A DNA stretch of 64,000 bases from positions 55,628-119,627 of the forward strand of contig NZ_DASUSQ010000027.1 in NCBI RefSeq assembly GCF_036375055.1, written 5' to 3'. Source of the DNA: Umezawaea sp036375055. GTDB taxonomy: Bacteria > Actinomycetota > Actinomycetes > Mycobacteriales > Pseudonocardiaceae. A program made the translations under genes and the position numbers. Under the pieces are notes generated by a model. It ran no database searches, was not told the DNA's origin, and saw nothing but the letters and a program-made list of their open reading frames with translations. This document shows, in pieces, positions 23,601 to 32,178 of this stretch. Within the stretch, counting starts at the first letter, position 1. Each line of letters begins with the position of its first letter.

Positions 23601-24873
23601 CCCCCTGGACTTCCCGCCGCCCCGCCCGCTGCCCGAGACCGTCCGAGACCGGGCCCGCCGCCGCCTGTCCGAGGGCATGGCCGACCCCCACCGCCCGACG
23701 CGGCGCGCACCCGTGGTGATCGCCGCGGCGGTCGTGCTGCTCGCGGGCGCGGGTGCCGTCGTCACCAGGGACGCCGCGGGCGGCGGGGCGGCGGCCACGG
23801 CTCCCGCCACCTCCTCGCCGGTGCCCGCGCCGCCGCCGGACCTGCACGACCAGCTCCACGCGCGCGACGGCTGGGCCCCGCCCGACGTGGTCGACCGCTG
23901 CGCGGCCGTCGCCGGGGACCTGCCGCCGAAGGAGGGGTGGACGCCCCTGGTGACGAGCGTGGTCCACGGGACCACGCTGTCGGCGTTCAGCACCGGACCG
24001 GACGGCGTGTTCTTCTGCGAGACCACCCCGGCGTCGGTCTCGGTGTCCCGGCCCGCCGCACCGGACACCGGGGGAGCGCCCGCGAGCATCCGGTTCCTCT
24101 CCTCGCGCGGGTCCGTGGCGGGCTTCGTGCGACCGGGGGTCGAGCAGCTCCGCCTGCACGCGCCCGGCGCCACCACCGCCGCGTTCCCGGTCGTCACCGG
24201 CGACGTCTTCCTGACCCCCGAGGGGTTCCGCGGCGTCGAGGACGGCGTGGTGTTCACCGTCGGCCGCGACCAGGAGTTCCCGGCACGGGACCTGCCGCGC
24301 CCGAGCGAGCCCACCGTCGACCGACCGAGGCCGGGCGGCGACCGCGCGAGCGAGGCGGGTCGGCGACTGGGCGCGTGCCTGGACGCGGGCCCGGACGGTG
24401 CTCCGGACCCGGCCAACTGGACGCCGGGCGCGCACGCGGGGGTCGGTGCGCACGGCGGGTTCCAGCTCGGCCGGTACGGCGACCTGCTCGGCGCGTGCGC
24501 CACCCGCGAGGACGGATCACCGTTCTTCGACGTCATCGACCTGGCGGACCTGACGGGGACGAACGCCACCGACCTGAACCTGGTCGGCAGGTCCGTCTGG
24601 GCCGCCGTGCGGCTCCACGACTTCCGGTCCACGCCGACCGGGGGCACGGTGGCCGACGCCTTCACCTACGCCGGTCTCGTCCTCGACGACCGGGTCGCGA
24701 CGATCACGCTGACCCGCGCGGGGTTCCCGGACGCGGTGGCCGTGGTGGAGAACGGCACGTTCGTGCTCGGGGGGCCCGCGACGACGGGATCGCCGAGCGA
24801 CTTCGACGGGGCCGCGGTGGTCGTCCGCGACGCGGCGGGAGCCGTGGTGGAGGAGCTTCCGGTCGGCCGCTGA
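23593..24873 (+). CDS. Single-pass membrane protein coupled to the ECF sigma factor
   Basis: 426 residues. A short cytosolic segment (about 40 residues, VRDRARRRLSEGMADP) precedes one membrane span (VVIAAAVVLLAGAGAVV, about residues 41-57) and a long extracytoplasmic part starting with an Ala/Pro/Ser linker. The outer part has no recognised domain; it contains a few scattered cysteines and ends in repeated beta-like strands. It lacks the zinc-finger HxxxCxxC motif of ZAS anti-sigma factors. Overlap with the sigma gene suggests it transmits an external signal to the sigma factor, though it may instead be an unrelated output protein. Confidence 0.85.
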   Translation: MSDPLDFPPPRPLPETVRDRARRRLSEGMADPHRPTRRAPVVIAAAVVLLAGAGAVVTRDAAGGGAAATAPATSSPVPAPPPDLHDQLHARDGWAPPDVVDRCAAVAGDLPPKEGWTPLVTSVVHGTTLSAFSTGPDGVFFCETTPASVSVSRPAAPDTGGAPASIRFLSSRGSVAGFVRPGVEQLRLHAPGATTAAFPVVTGDVFLTPEGFRGVEDGVVFTVGRDQEFPARDLPRPSEPTVDRPRPGGDRASEAGRRLGACLDAGPDGAPDPANWTPGAHAGVGAHGGFQLGRYGDLLGACATREDGSPFFDVIDLADLTGTNATDLNLVGRSVWAAVRLHDFRSTPTGGTVADAFTYAGLVLDDRVATITLTRAGFPDAVAVVENGTFVLGGPATTGSPSDFDGAAVVVRDAAGAVVEELPVGR

Positions 24874-25136
24874 CCGGGCGCGCGCACGTGCCGCGTCGGG
24901 GCCCCACCACCGCCGACGGGTTCGAGGGGCGGGGCCTCGACCACCCTCGATCCGCGACCCGGCCGACCTCGCCGCCCCGGTGGCCGTCCGGGTCGCCGCG
25001 CGGCTCGGCACCGGTCGCGCACGGCCGGACGGCCCTGGAGCTCGCCGCCGCCGCACGGCGCCCGTGCGGCGACGTCGTGGTATCCACCGGCCCGCTCGCG
25101 GCTCTAGTGGGGGAGGGCACTGTGGAGGTGGCCACC

Positions 25137-25913
25137 ATGGAAGCGACAGGCGCTCCCTTCATCGAAGTCGCCGACGGAGGTCGGCTGGAACTACCCCGCG
25201 GCATGGTGCTCGTCGGCCGGGCCGACGACGCGGACCTGCGGCTCCCGTCCCCGGAGGTCAGCGCGCGGCACGCGTGGATCCGCCGGGACGGCCGCGGCAC
25301 CTGGATCACCGACGCGAACTCCACCAACGGGACGTGGCTCAACGGCAGCAGGCTGGCCGAGGGCCGCGAACGGGAGCTGCGCCACTGCGACCGGGTCGAG
25401 TTCGGGTCGGTCGGGGTGGTCTACCGGGATCCGGCGCGCGGCGACACCCACCACCCGCGCACGCGGGTCAGCAGGCGTCCGGCACCGGGCACGTCCTACG
25501 GCGACGTCACCGCCGGGACGTTCAACCACGCGGGCCGCGACGTCAACAACTCCTACGACCAGAGCCGGCACAACCGGTTCGAGTTCACCACCCCCGAGGG
25601 CCAGGCGCTGGAGGAACTGGCCACCGGTCGCGGCGCGGGCCGTGCCGTGATGCTGCTGGGCCTGGTGATGATCCTGGCGGGCTTCGGCATCTGGGCGGCC
25701 GTCATCCTCCGGTTCATCGCGTCGATCTCCAGCACGGTCTCCGCCCCGTCGGCGGACTTCACCCCGCCCGAACTCCTGGGCCCGCCCGTCCTCGACGGCG
25801 TGCCGCTCGGGGTGGTGGGCTTCGGGCTGTTCGTCCTCGGCATGGTCGTCAACGGCATCGGCCTGGTGGTGTCCAGGTCCGCACGAGCACGGAGGGAGAG
25901 GAGGCCCCGATGA
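25137..25913 (+). CDS. FHA-domain membrane protein with G-x-VTAGT-x-N motif
   Basis: 258 residues from ATG 25137 (GGAGG nine bases upstream); GTG 25122 is an alternative. Residues about 5-100 form a forkhead-associated domain with all phosphothreonine-binding landmarks: GRADDADLRLP, S-x-x-H as SARHAW, and NSTNGTWLNG. Next comes a Gly/Asn-rich stretch GDVTAGTFNHAGRDVNN, then two membrane spans (GLVMILAGFGIWAAVILRF and VVGFGLFVLGMVVNGIGLVV). The FHA part would read Ser/Thr-kinase phosphorylation; no kinase is encoded in the window. Its stop overlaps the next gene's ATG, whose product carries the same Gly/Asn motif. Confidence 0.88.
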   Translation: MEATGAPFIEVADGGRLELPRGMVLVGRADDADLRLPSPEVSARHAWIRRDGRGTWITDANSTNGTWLNGSRLAEGRERELRHCDRVEFGSVGVVYRDPARGDTHHPRTRVSRRPAPGTSYGDVTAGTFNHAGRDVNNSYDQSRHNRFEFTTPEGQALEELATGRGAGRAVMLLGLVMILAGFGIWAAVILRFIASISSTVSAPSADFTPPELLGPPVLDGVPLGVVGFGLFVLGMVVNGIGLVVSRSARARRERRPR

Positions 25914-26287
25914 GCGGTGGGGTGCACTTCCACGGCAACGTCACGGCGGGCACGATGAACACCGCCGCCCAGGGCGACATCAACAACAACCACGGCCACC
26001 ACCAGCACGTCACCGGGGGTGTCGACCCCCGGCGGGTGGCGGCCCTGGTGCGCGCGCTCCGCGACGAGCTGGACGCCGCCCCGCTGGACCGGCGGACGAG
26101 GGACGCGGCGCACGACGCGCTCGACGAGGTGGACCGCGACGTCGCGAGCGGCGAGCCGCGCGGGCTCGCCGACCGGGTCCGCTCGGTCCGCGACGTCATC
26201 ACCGGCGCGGGCGGCGTCGTCACGGCGGGCGGCACCCTCTGGTCGGCGCTGGAGGCGCTCGCCGCGGCCGTCGGGCTCGGGCTGTAA
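25910..26287 (+). CDS. Small protein sharing the G-x-VTAGT-x-N motif with the FHA protein
   Basis: 125 residues, ATGA overlap with the FHA gene. It opens with HFHGNVTAGTMNTAAQGDINNNHGHHQH, a Gly/Asn/His-rich stretch closely matching GDVTAGTFNHAGRDVNN of the FHA protein. The middle is helical (VAALVRALRDELDAAPLDRRTRDAAHDALDEVDRDVA) and the end is hydrophobic (TAGGTLWSALEALAAAVGLGL). Such Gly/Asn strand-turn motifs occur in modular actinobacterial signalling and conflict proteins, but I cannot name a family. A physical partnership with the FHA protein is the simplest reading. Confidence 0.8.
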   Translation: MSGGVHFHGNVTAGTMNTAAQGDINNNHGHHQHVTGGVDPRRVAALVRALRDELDAAPLDRRTRDAAHDALDEVDRDVASGEPRGLADRVRSVRDVITGAGGVVTAGGTLWSALEALAAAVGLGL

Positions 26288-26377
26288 CCACCCGTCTGGG
26301 AAGACCTTCCGATGGCCTCCCCGGACGGACCGGCCGACACTGGGGGCGCACCGTCGCCGGACCTCCGGGAGTTGGCC

Positions 26378-27856
26378 ATGACCAGTGGGAACACGCACCG
26401 AATCCGCGGCTACGCCCCTGCCGCCCAGGCCTGGACGACCGGTCTCGCCGATCCCGACCACGCGGTCCCCGACCTGGCGGGCACCCTCACGGCCGATCCG
26501 GCCGCGCTGGACCGCGCCTCCCGCGACCTGGGGCGGCTCGTGACCCGCCGCCCCGGCGCGGTCCTGCACCCCGCGTCCGTCGCCGACGTCGAGGCGATGG
26601 TCGCGTTCTGCGCGGCCCGCGGCATCGCGGTGAGCGCGCGCGGCGAGGCGCACACCACCGACGGCCAGGGCCTCACCGACGGCCTGGTCATCACCACGGG
26701 CCCGCTGAACCGCCTCGTCGGCCTCGACCTGGACGCGGGCGTGGTCGACGTCGAGGCGGGCGCGCAGTGGATCGACCTCGTGCGCGCGCTGGCCACGCAG
26801 GGGCTGCGGGTGGCGTGCGCGCTGACCGGCTACCTGCGGCTGACGCTCGGCGGGACGCTCAGCGTGGGCGGGATCGGCGCGGACTACGGGCGCGGCTGCC
26901 AGGTCGGCGGGGTCCGCGGGCTGGAGGTCGTCACCCCCGCGCACGGGCGGCTGTGGTGCTCGGAGACCGAGCACCCCGACCTGTTCGACGCCGCGCTGGC
27001 CGGGCTGGGCCAGGTCGGGGTGATCACCCGCTTCCGGATCGCCGTCGAACCGGCGCCCGCGACCGCGCGCGTGTTCCAGCTCGACTACCCCGACGCCGAG
27101 GGGTTCTTCCGCGACGCCGGGCTGGTGCTCGACCGCGACGAGTTCGACGAGGTGTTCTGCATGGTGCACCCGGCCGCCGTCGCGGGCGGGGCGCCGGTCT
27201 ACCAGCTCAACGCCACCAGGTTCACCGCGCCGGGCGAGGCCGCCGTCGAGGACGCGGTGCTGCTGCGGGGCCTCGCCGTCGCGCCGACGTCGGCGATGAC
27301 GACGTCCTACCTGGAGCAGGCCGAGGCCGCCACGCACATGATCGACGGCGTGCGGGCGCGGGAGGACTGGGACGACAGGGCGAAACCGTGGTTCGACGTG
27401 TTCCTGCCGGACGAGGCGGTGCGCGCGTTCGTCGAACCGGTGGTCGGGGCACTGTCGCGGGAGGAGTTCGACGGCCCGCCCACCAGCTTCGTGCTCCTGC
27501 ACCCCCAGCGCACGGCGACCGTCACCCGGCCGCTGCTGCGGGTGCCCGAGAGCGACTCGGGGTGGTTCTGGCTGTTCGACGTCCTCACCGTGTGGCCGGG
27601 CGACGCCGACTTCGCGGCCAGGATGCGCGAGCGCAACCGCGCGCTGGAGGCGGCGGCCGAACCGGTGGGCGGCCTGCTCTACCAGATCGGCACCTCGGAC
27701 CGGTCCCCGGAGAAGTGGGCGCGGCACTACGGGCCGCAGTGGGAGCGGGTGGTGGCCGCCAAGGACCGCTACGACCCCCGCCGGATCATGACGCGCGGCG
27801 CGGGCGTCCACCCGGTGCCGGTCGAGGACGCGGACCGGGCCCGTTCTGCTCGTTGA
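26378..27856 (+). CDS. FAD-linked oxidoreductase (PCMH type, cytokinin-dehydrogenase-like)
   Basis: 492 residues from ATG 26378. The FAD-binding PCMH domain is seen in HPASVADVEAMVAFCAARGIAVSARGEAHTTDGQ and GGTLSVGGIGADYGRGCQVGGVRGLEVVTPAHG. The C-terminal half resembles the substrate domain of cytokinin dehydrogenases (WFDVFLPDEAVRAFVEPV, WFWLFDVLTVWPG and the end motif YDPRRIMTRGAG). The GEAHTTDGQ segment occupies the place where a flavin-linking histidine is often found. No secretion signal is visible. The substrate is unknown; amines, alcohols or a tailoring step are all compatible. Its 3' end overlaps the LuxR gene on the other strand by 71 bases. Confidence 0.88.
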   Translation: MTSGNTHRIRGYAPAAQAWTTGLADPDHAVPDLAGTLTADPAALDRASRDLGRLVTRRPGAVLHPASVADVEAMVAFCAARGIAVSARGEAHTTDGQGLTDGLVITTGPLNRLVGLDLDAGVVDVEAGAQWIDLVRALATQGLRVACALTGYLRLTLGGTLSVGGIGADYGRGCQVGGVRGLEVVTPAHGRLWCSETEHPDLFDAALAGLGQVGVITRFRIAVEPAPATARVFQLDYPDAEGFFRDAGLVLDRDEFDEVFCMVHPAAVAGGAPVYQLNATRFTAPGEAAVEDAVLLRGLAVAPTSAMTTSYLEQAEAATHMIDGVRAREDWDDRAKPWFDVFLPDEAVRAFVEPVVGALSREEFDGPPTSFVLLHPQRTATVTRPLLRVPESDSGWFWLFDVLTVWPGDADFAARMRERNRALEAAAEPVGGLLYQIGTSDRSPEKWARHYGPQWERVVAAKDRYDPRRIMTRGAGVHPVPVEDADRARSAR

Positions 27857-30221
27857 CCCACCGGGCCAGCTCCACCCGCTTGGTGATCCCCAGCCTGCTG
27901 TAGATCGCCTCCAGGTGGGAGTTGACGGTGTGGGGGGAGATCGTCAGCCGGGCGGCGATGTCCTTGCTGGTCAAACCGGTGGCCGCGTGCAGTGCGACGT
28001 TCCACTGGGCCGGGGTGAGCAGGGCGCGGGCCGCGGGACCGGCGGGCGCGTCACCGCGGGGCTCGTCCAGGGCCAGCGCGAGGGCGTGCTCGTAGGACTC
28101 GGTGGCCAGCCCGGCGGCGAACGCCGCGTCGAAGTCCTGCTCGGACAGCACCGCGCGGACCAGGTCGATCGCCACCCGCCGCTGGTGGTGGAACGGGCCG
28201 AGCCCGGCGATGTCCAGGCCGGTGATCCGCTGGAGCCGGGTGGCCGCGCCCAGCAGCGTGGCCGCCCTGGTCGCCACGGCGGGCAGGTCGCCCCCGGACT
28301 CGGCGCACAGCGTCGAGTGCGCGGACAGCCACGCCTGGACCTCGACGCCCCACATCGTGCCCCAGCGCTCGTCCATCGCCCGCTGCTCGCGGACGCAGGC
28401 CCGGACGTGCTCCTGCGCCTCGGCGCACCGGCCGAACCGCAGGCAGGCGATGGCGTAGGCCATCTGCGACCAGGCGATCATCCACGGGGCGCCGAGGCCG
28501 CGGGTGTGGTGCAGGTGGCCGGTCACCTCGGCGAACGTCGTCCGCTCGTCGTCGCCCATGAGCGCGTGCCCCAGCGCCAGCAGCAGTTCTGCCATGAGCG
28601 CGTCGCCGTGGGCGCCCGCGTCGGCGAACAGGTCGCGGGACCTCCGCAGCACGGGCAGCGCCTCCGGTTCGGCCCGCGCCAGCATCATGTACGCGCCCTT
28701 GGCCATCTCCAGCGCGGGCAGCACGGGGGTGCCGGGCAGCCGCGCGTGGGTCCGGACCGCGTCGTGGAGCCCGCGGCCCGCGGCCTCCGCGTCGCCCTGG
28801 CACAGCAGCAGCCAGGTCGCCATGGACATCGCGGACACCCGCATCGGCGTCGGGGTGTCCGGCGCGGCGTGCAGCATCTCGTCCAGCAGCGCCGAGGCCT
28901 CGTAGAGCAGCCCGAAGAAGTACGGCGTCCGCAGGCGCAGGAAGTCCACCGCGATGGCCAGCCCGATCTCCGACTCGGGGTCGGTGCGGGCGGTCCACGC
29001 GGCGGCGGCGCGCACGTTGTCCAGCTCCAGCCGCACCTCCCGCAGCACGTCCAGCTCGCGGGGACCGCTCCAGGTCGCCGTCGCGGTGGCGAACATCGCG
29101 ACCACCCAGTCGCGGTGCCTGCGGCGCAGCACCGGCTCCTCGCCCGAGGCGACCAGGTGGCCGTGGGCGTACTGCTGGAGCGGTTCGAGCAGCTCGTAGC
29201 GCGACAGGTCCGCGCTGGTGCGCACGATCGACTTGTCGACCAGCGCGGCGAGCAGGTCGGCGACGTCGTAGCGGTCGATCTCCTCGCAGGAGCACACCTC
29301 CTCGGCCGCGTGCAGCGTCCAGCCGCGGGCGAACACCGACAGCCGCGCCCACAGCGTCCGCTCCGCGGGCGTGCACAGGTCGTGGCTCCAGTCCATGACC
29401 TGCCGGAGGGACTGGTGGCTGAGCTGCACGGTCCTGCCGTTGCCGGTGAGCACCCGGAACATCTCGTCCAGGCGGGCGGTGATGACCTCGACGGGCATGT
29501 GCCGCAGGCGCCCGGCGGCCAGCTCGATGGCCAGGGGCAGACCCGCGCAGCGCTGGAGCAGGGTGACCACGTGCGGCCAGTTCGCGTCGGTGATCGTCCA
29601 CCGCGGCGCGCTGTCGGCGGCGCGGTCGAGCAGCAGCGCGACCGCCTCGTGGTGGAGCTGCACCGGCAGGTGCGCCGAGGGCGGCACGGTCAGCGGCGGC
29701 ACCAGCACCAGTGCTTCCCCCGGCACGCCGAGCATCTCGCGGCTCGTGGTCATGATCCGCAGGTGCGGCGTCTTCTGGAGCAGGGTCGCGGCCAGCAGGG
29801 CGACGGCGTCGCGCATGTGCTCGGCGTTGTCGACGATCACGAGCATGTCGTCGCCCTGCCGCAGGTGCTCCAGCACCTGGTCGACGGGCTCGGACTGCGA
29901 CAGGTCGCGGATCCCGAACGCCTGGGCCAGCTCGCGGTAGAGCACGACGTCGTGCTGCTCGACCGGGACGTCCCGCAGCGCCGCCAGCTCCACCACGTAC
30001 ACCCCGCGCGGGTAGGCGGCGCGCACCCGGTCGCCCACGGCGTAGGCCAGGCGCGTCTTGCCCGTGCCACCGGGACCGGTCAGCGTCACCAGCCGCCGGT
30101 GGCCGAGGCGTTCCCGGACCTCGGCGATCAGGGACCGGCGGCCGATGAACCGGGACAGCGCGGGCCCGCCCGGCGGGAGGTTCCCCGCCGAGGTGGCCCT
30201 GCGCGCTCCGCTACCCGCCAT
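27786..30221 (-). CDS. LuxR-family ATPase transcriptional regulator
   Basis: 811 residues from ATG 30221. Order of domains: NTPase with P-loop GPGGTGKT at residues 49-56 and a DNAEHMRD Walker-B-like motif, a winged-helix and TPR-rich middle, and a C-terminal LuxR HTH (LTSKDIAARLTISPHTVNSHLEAIYSRLGITKRVELARWV). This is the architecture of large ATP-dependent activators common in actinomycetes. The last 71 bases lie antisense to the end of the FAD oxidase. The upstream 485-base gap probably carries its promoter. Target unknown; the convergent oxidase is one candidate. Confidence 0.92.
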   Translation of the reverse strand: MAGSGARRATSAGNLPPGGPALSRFIGRRSLIAEVRERLGHRRLVTLTGPGGTGKTRLAYAVGDRVRAAYPRGVYVVELAALRDVPVEQHDVVLYRELAQAFGIRDLSQSEPVDQVLEHLRQGDDMLVIVDNAEHMRDAVALLAATLLQKTPHLRIMTTSREMLGVPGEALVLVPPLTVPPSAHLPVQLHHEAVALLLDRAADSAPRWTITDANWPHVVTLLQRCAGLPLAIELAAGRLRHMPVEVITARLDEMFRVLTGNGRTVQLSHQSLRQVMDWSHDLCTPAERTLWARLSVFARGWTLHAAEEVCSCEEIDRYDVADLLAALVDKSIVRTSADLSRYELLEPLQQYAHGHLVASGEEPVLRRRHRDWVVAMFATATATWSGPRELDVLREVRLELDNVRAAAAWTARTDPESEIGLAIAVDFLRLRTPYFFGLLYEASALLDEMLHAAPDTPTPMRVSAMSMATWLLLCQGDAEAAGRGLHDAVRTHARLPGTPVLPALEMAKGAYMMLARAEPEALPVLRRSRDLFADAGAHGDALMAELLLALGHALMGDDERTTFAEVTGHLHHTRGLGAPWMIAWSQMAYAIACLRFGRCAEAQEHVRACVREQRAMDERWGTMWGVEVQAWLSAHSTLCAESGGDLPAVATRAATLLGAATRLQRITGLDIAGLGPFHHQRRVAIDLVRAVLSEQDFDAAFAAGLATESYEHALALALDEPRGDAPAGPAARALLTPAQWNVALHAATGLTSKDIAARLTISPHTVNSHLEAIYSRLGITKRVELARWVNEQNGPGPRPRPAPGGRPRRAS

Positions 30222-30706
30222 TTTCGTACCGTAATTCACTTCGGACCGGTTCTGCCCGCGACGCTGGTGGCAGCGCGTGCGTCGAGGCTCGCGGCGGTGT
30301 CCCGCACGATCTCCTCCGGATCCGGCGGTGGGCGGGACCGCCGTCGACGCGCGGGTGCCGGGCGACACCGCCGGTCGACCGTGGAAACCCGTGCCGCGAA
30401 TGCCCGCGTCACCTGTTCGATCGATGGTTGGACCTCTCGGTTCGCGCCTGCGGGACAAAGGAGCGAAAAAGAATTCACGGATTCGTTCATGGATGTTGAG
30501 CTGGGACTTCATCAGCGACACGGCGGGTCCGCTGACACGTTCGGGCTATTCCACACGATTCGAAACGCCGCAATTATCGGGGCCTGGAAAACCTTTCGTC
30601 CGTTCATCGTGCACGCCCACCGGCCCGCCGGTATTTTCTCTGCACCAGGTGAACGGGCACTCGCACGCTCACGACGCGGAGTTCGGCCGAGGAGAGCGCG
30701 TTCCCC
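30222..30706. other. Long intergenic region of lowered GC
   Basis: 485 bases between the divergent LuxR gene and the unknown protein at 30707. Several stretches (about 30400-30620) are clearly AT-richer than any coding region nearby. The only frames are short and have poor codon use, so I call no gene. It must contain two promoters and could be a boundary of acquired DNA. Confidence 0.5.
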
Positions 30707-31225
30707 ATGAGCAGCACGGCCGAGGACGACGGCCCCTCCATCCCCGCGGTGCCGGCCGCGGACCCCGTCGCGGTGCTCACCCCAGGGGAGTGGGCGTCGG
30801 CCGCGGTAGGCGCGCTCAACCGGCGCGACGTGCGGGTCGCCATCACCGCGGTCCAGCACGCCCTGCGCGACCACGACTCCACGATGGCGGCGGTCGACCT
30901 GCTCAGCGGGATCCTGCTGAACGGGTTCCCGCACGGCGGCCTGCGCCGCGGCGCCCGCATCACCCTGGACGTCACCGCCGCGCCGGACGACGCGCGGGGC
31001 AGGCGGGCGGTGCACCTGGCGACCGACCTGATCACCGCCATCGCGTCCGACGACGGCGACCTGGCGGCGCCCGTTCTCCACGCCCTGCGCGGGCCGAAGG
31101 GCCTGGACATCCTGCTCGTCCTCGTCCGCGCCGCCGCCGCGCGGGTGGACGGCTTCGTCGGCGTGGACGGCGACACGGTCGACGCCTACTACGCCGCGGT
31201 GCGCGAGCACGCCCGCCAGGGGTAG
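30707..31225 (+). CDS. Unknown helical protein
   Basis: 172 residues, ATG with a GAGGAGAG ribosome-binding site. It is predicted mostly helical: VLTPGEWASAAVGALNRRDVRVAITAVQHALRDHDSTMAAVDLLSGILLNGF, then RRAVHLATDLITAIASDDGDLAAPVLHALRG and LDILLVLVRAAAARVDGF. No signal peptide, membrane span or known domain is recognised. The first 25 residues are Pro/Asp-rich and likely disordered. It stands just upstream of a regulator gene in the same direction, 69 bases apart, and may be independent of it. Confidence 0.75.
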   Translation: MSSTAEDDGPSIPAVPAADPVAVLTPGEWASAAVGALNRRDVRVAITAVQHALRDHDSTMAAVDLLSGILLNGFPHGGLRRGARITLDVTAAPDDARGRRAVHLATDLITAIASDDGDLAAPVLHALRGPKGLDILLVLVRAAAARVDGFVGVDGDTVDAYYAAVREHARQG

Positions 31226-31294
31226 CGGTCGCCGCTTTCGAGCCGGGGAAACGCTACGCTCCACGCTTCGAGCGAGGGGCGGAGGAGATGCGCG

Positions 31295-32005
31295 ATGCCG
31301 GGCGGCAGGCTCACCCAGCAGGAACGCCAGCAGATCGCGCTGGGTCTGGCCGACGGCCTCGCCTACGCGGAGATCGCCAGGCGGCTCGACCGCCCCACCT
31401 CGACGGTCACGCGCGAGGTGATGCGCAACGGCGGCGTCTCGGCCTACCGCGCCGACCTGGCCCACCGCGCCACCGAGCGCCGCACCCACCGGCGCAGGCA
31501 GGCCGCGCCCGCCGGGGTCGGTGAACTCCCGCAGGACCACGGGCGCGACGCCGAGGCCGTGCGCGAGTACGAGGAGGTGTTCACCACCGTCCTCATGCGG
31601 GCGGGCACGCCCAAGATGATGTCCAGGGTGCTGGTCTGCCTCTCGATCACCGACTCGGGCAGCCTGACGGCGGCCGAACTCGCCCAGCGCCTCCAGGTCA
31701 GCCCGGCGTCCATCTCCAAGGCCATCGCGTTCCTGGAGGAGCAGGGCCTCGTCCGCCGGGAGCGCGACGACCGCCGCCGCGAGCGCTACGTCGTCGACGA
31801 CGACGTCTGGTACGAGTCGATGATGGCAAGCGCCCGCGCGTCCGCCCACCTCGTCCGGATCGCGCGGCAGGGCGTCGGCGTGCTCGGCTCCGGCACCCCC
31901 GCAGGCGTCCGCCTGGAGAACATCGCCCGGTTCGTCGACTTCGTCTCCGAGAGCATCGTCCGCGCCGCGGAACAGGCCCGCGAGATCCTGCACAGCAAGC
32001 CGTGA
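31295..32005 (+). CDS. Regulator: IS30-type HTH fused to MarR/GbsR-like winged helix
   Basis: 236 residues, ATG with GGAGGAG upstream. Residues 1-65 look like the HTH_38 domain of IS30-family transposases (LTQQERQQIALGLADGLAYAEIARRLDRPTSTVTREVMRNGG, then YRADLAHRATERR). Residues about 85-236 form a MarR/GbsR winged helix (LTAAELAQRLQVSPASISKAIAFLEEQGLVRRERDDRRRERYVVDDDVWYES) and an oligomerisation helix. No transposase catalytic region exists, so a transposase DNA-binding domain appears to have been co-opted. It precedes the ABCG transporter operon in the same direction and is its likely regulator. Confidence 0.88.
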   Translation: MPGGRLTQQERQQIALGLADGLAYAEIARRLDRPTSTVTREVMRNGGVSAYRADLAHRATERRTHRRRQAAPAGVGELPQDHGRDAEAVREYEEVFTTVLMRAGTPKMMSRVLVCLSITDSGSLTAAELAQRLQVSPASISKAIAFLEEQGLVRRERDDRRRERYVVDDDVWYESMMASARASAHLVRIARQGVGVLGSGTPAGVRLENIARFVDFVSESIVRAAEQAREILHSKP

Positions 32006-32080
32006 GGATCTGCTCCACCTCGCGAACACAGCACCGGCAGAATTGTCGGACAAGGGATTTTGGGCCGGGTGCGAATTGAT

Positions 32081-32098
32081 ATGGCGTCTTGTCGCCAT
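32081..32098. promoter_or_regulatory. Small palindrome upstream of the ABCG transporter
   Basis: ATGGCG-tcttgt-CGCCAT is a perfect 6-base inverted repeat in the 173-base gap between the MarR-like regulator and the transporter. It is a candidate regulator site, but short palindromes arise by chance in DNA of this composition. Confidence 0.3.
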
Positions 32099-32178
32099 TG
32101 TCGTCGCCGCTGGCGGGCGTTCGGTCGACTCGTGCTCACCATGGAGGTCGTAGGACTTCTACCAGTGGGAAGGTGCGA

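Noticed and set aside
23593..24873. Classical zinc-binding (ZAS) anti-sigma factor
   Set aside because: The gene overlaps an ECF sigma gene, but its short cytosolic part lacks the HxxxCxxC motif, so it is described only as a membrane protein.
27915..30710. Plus-strand open frame of about 930 codons
   Set aside because: It is the antisense shadow of the LuxR ATPase gene, with low-complexity Arg/Gly/His composition and no domain.
31295..32005. IS30-family insertion sequence
   Set aside because: Only the DNA-binding domain is present and is fused to a MarR-like domain; there is no DDE catalytic region and no terminal inverted repeats were seen.
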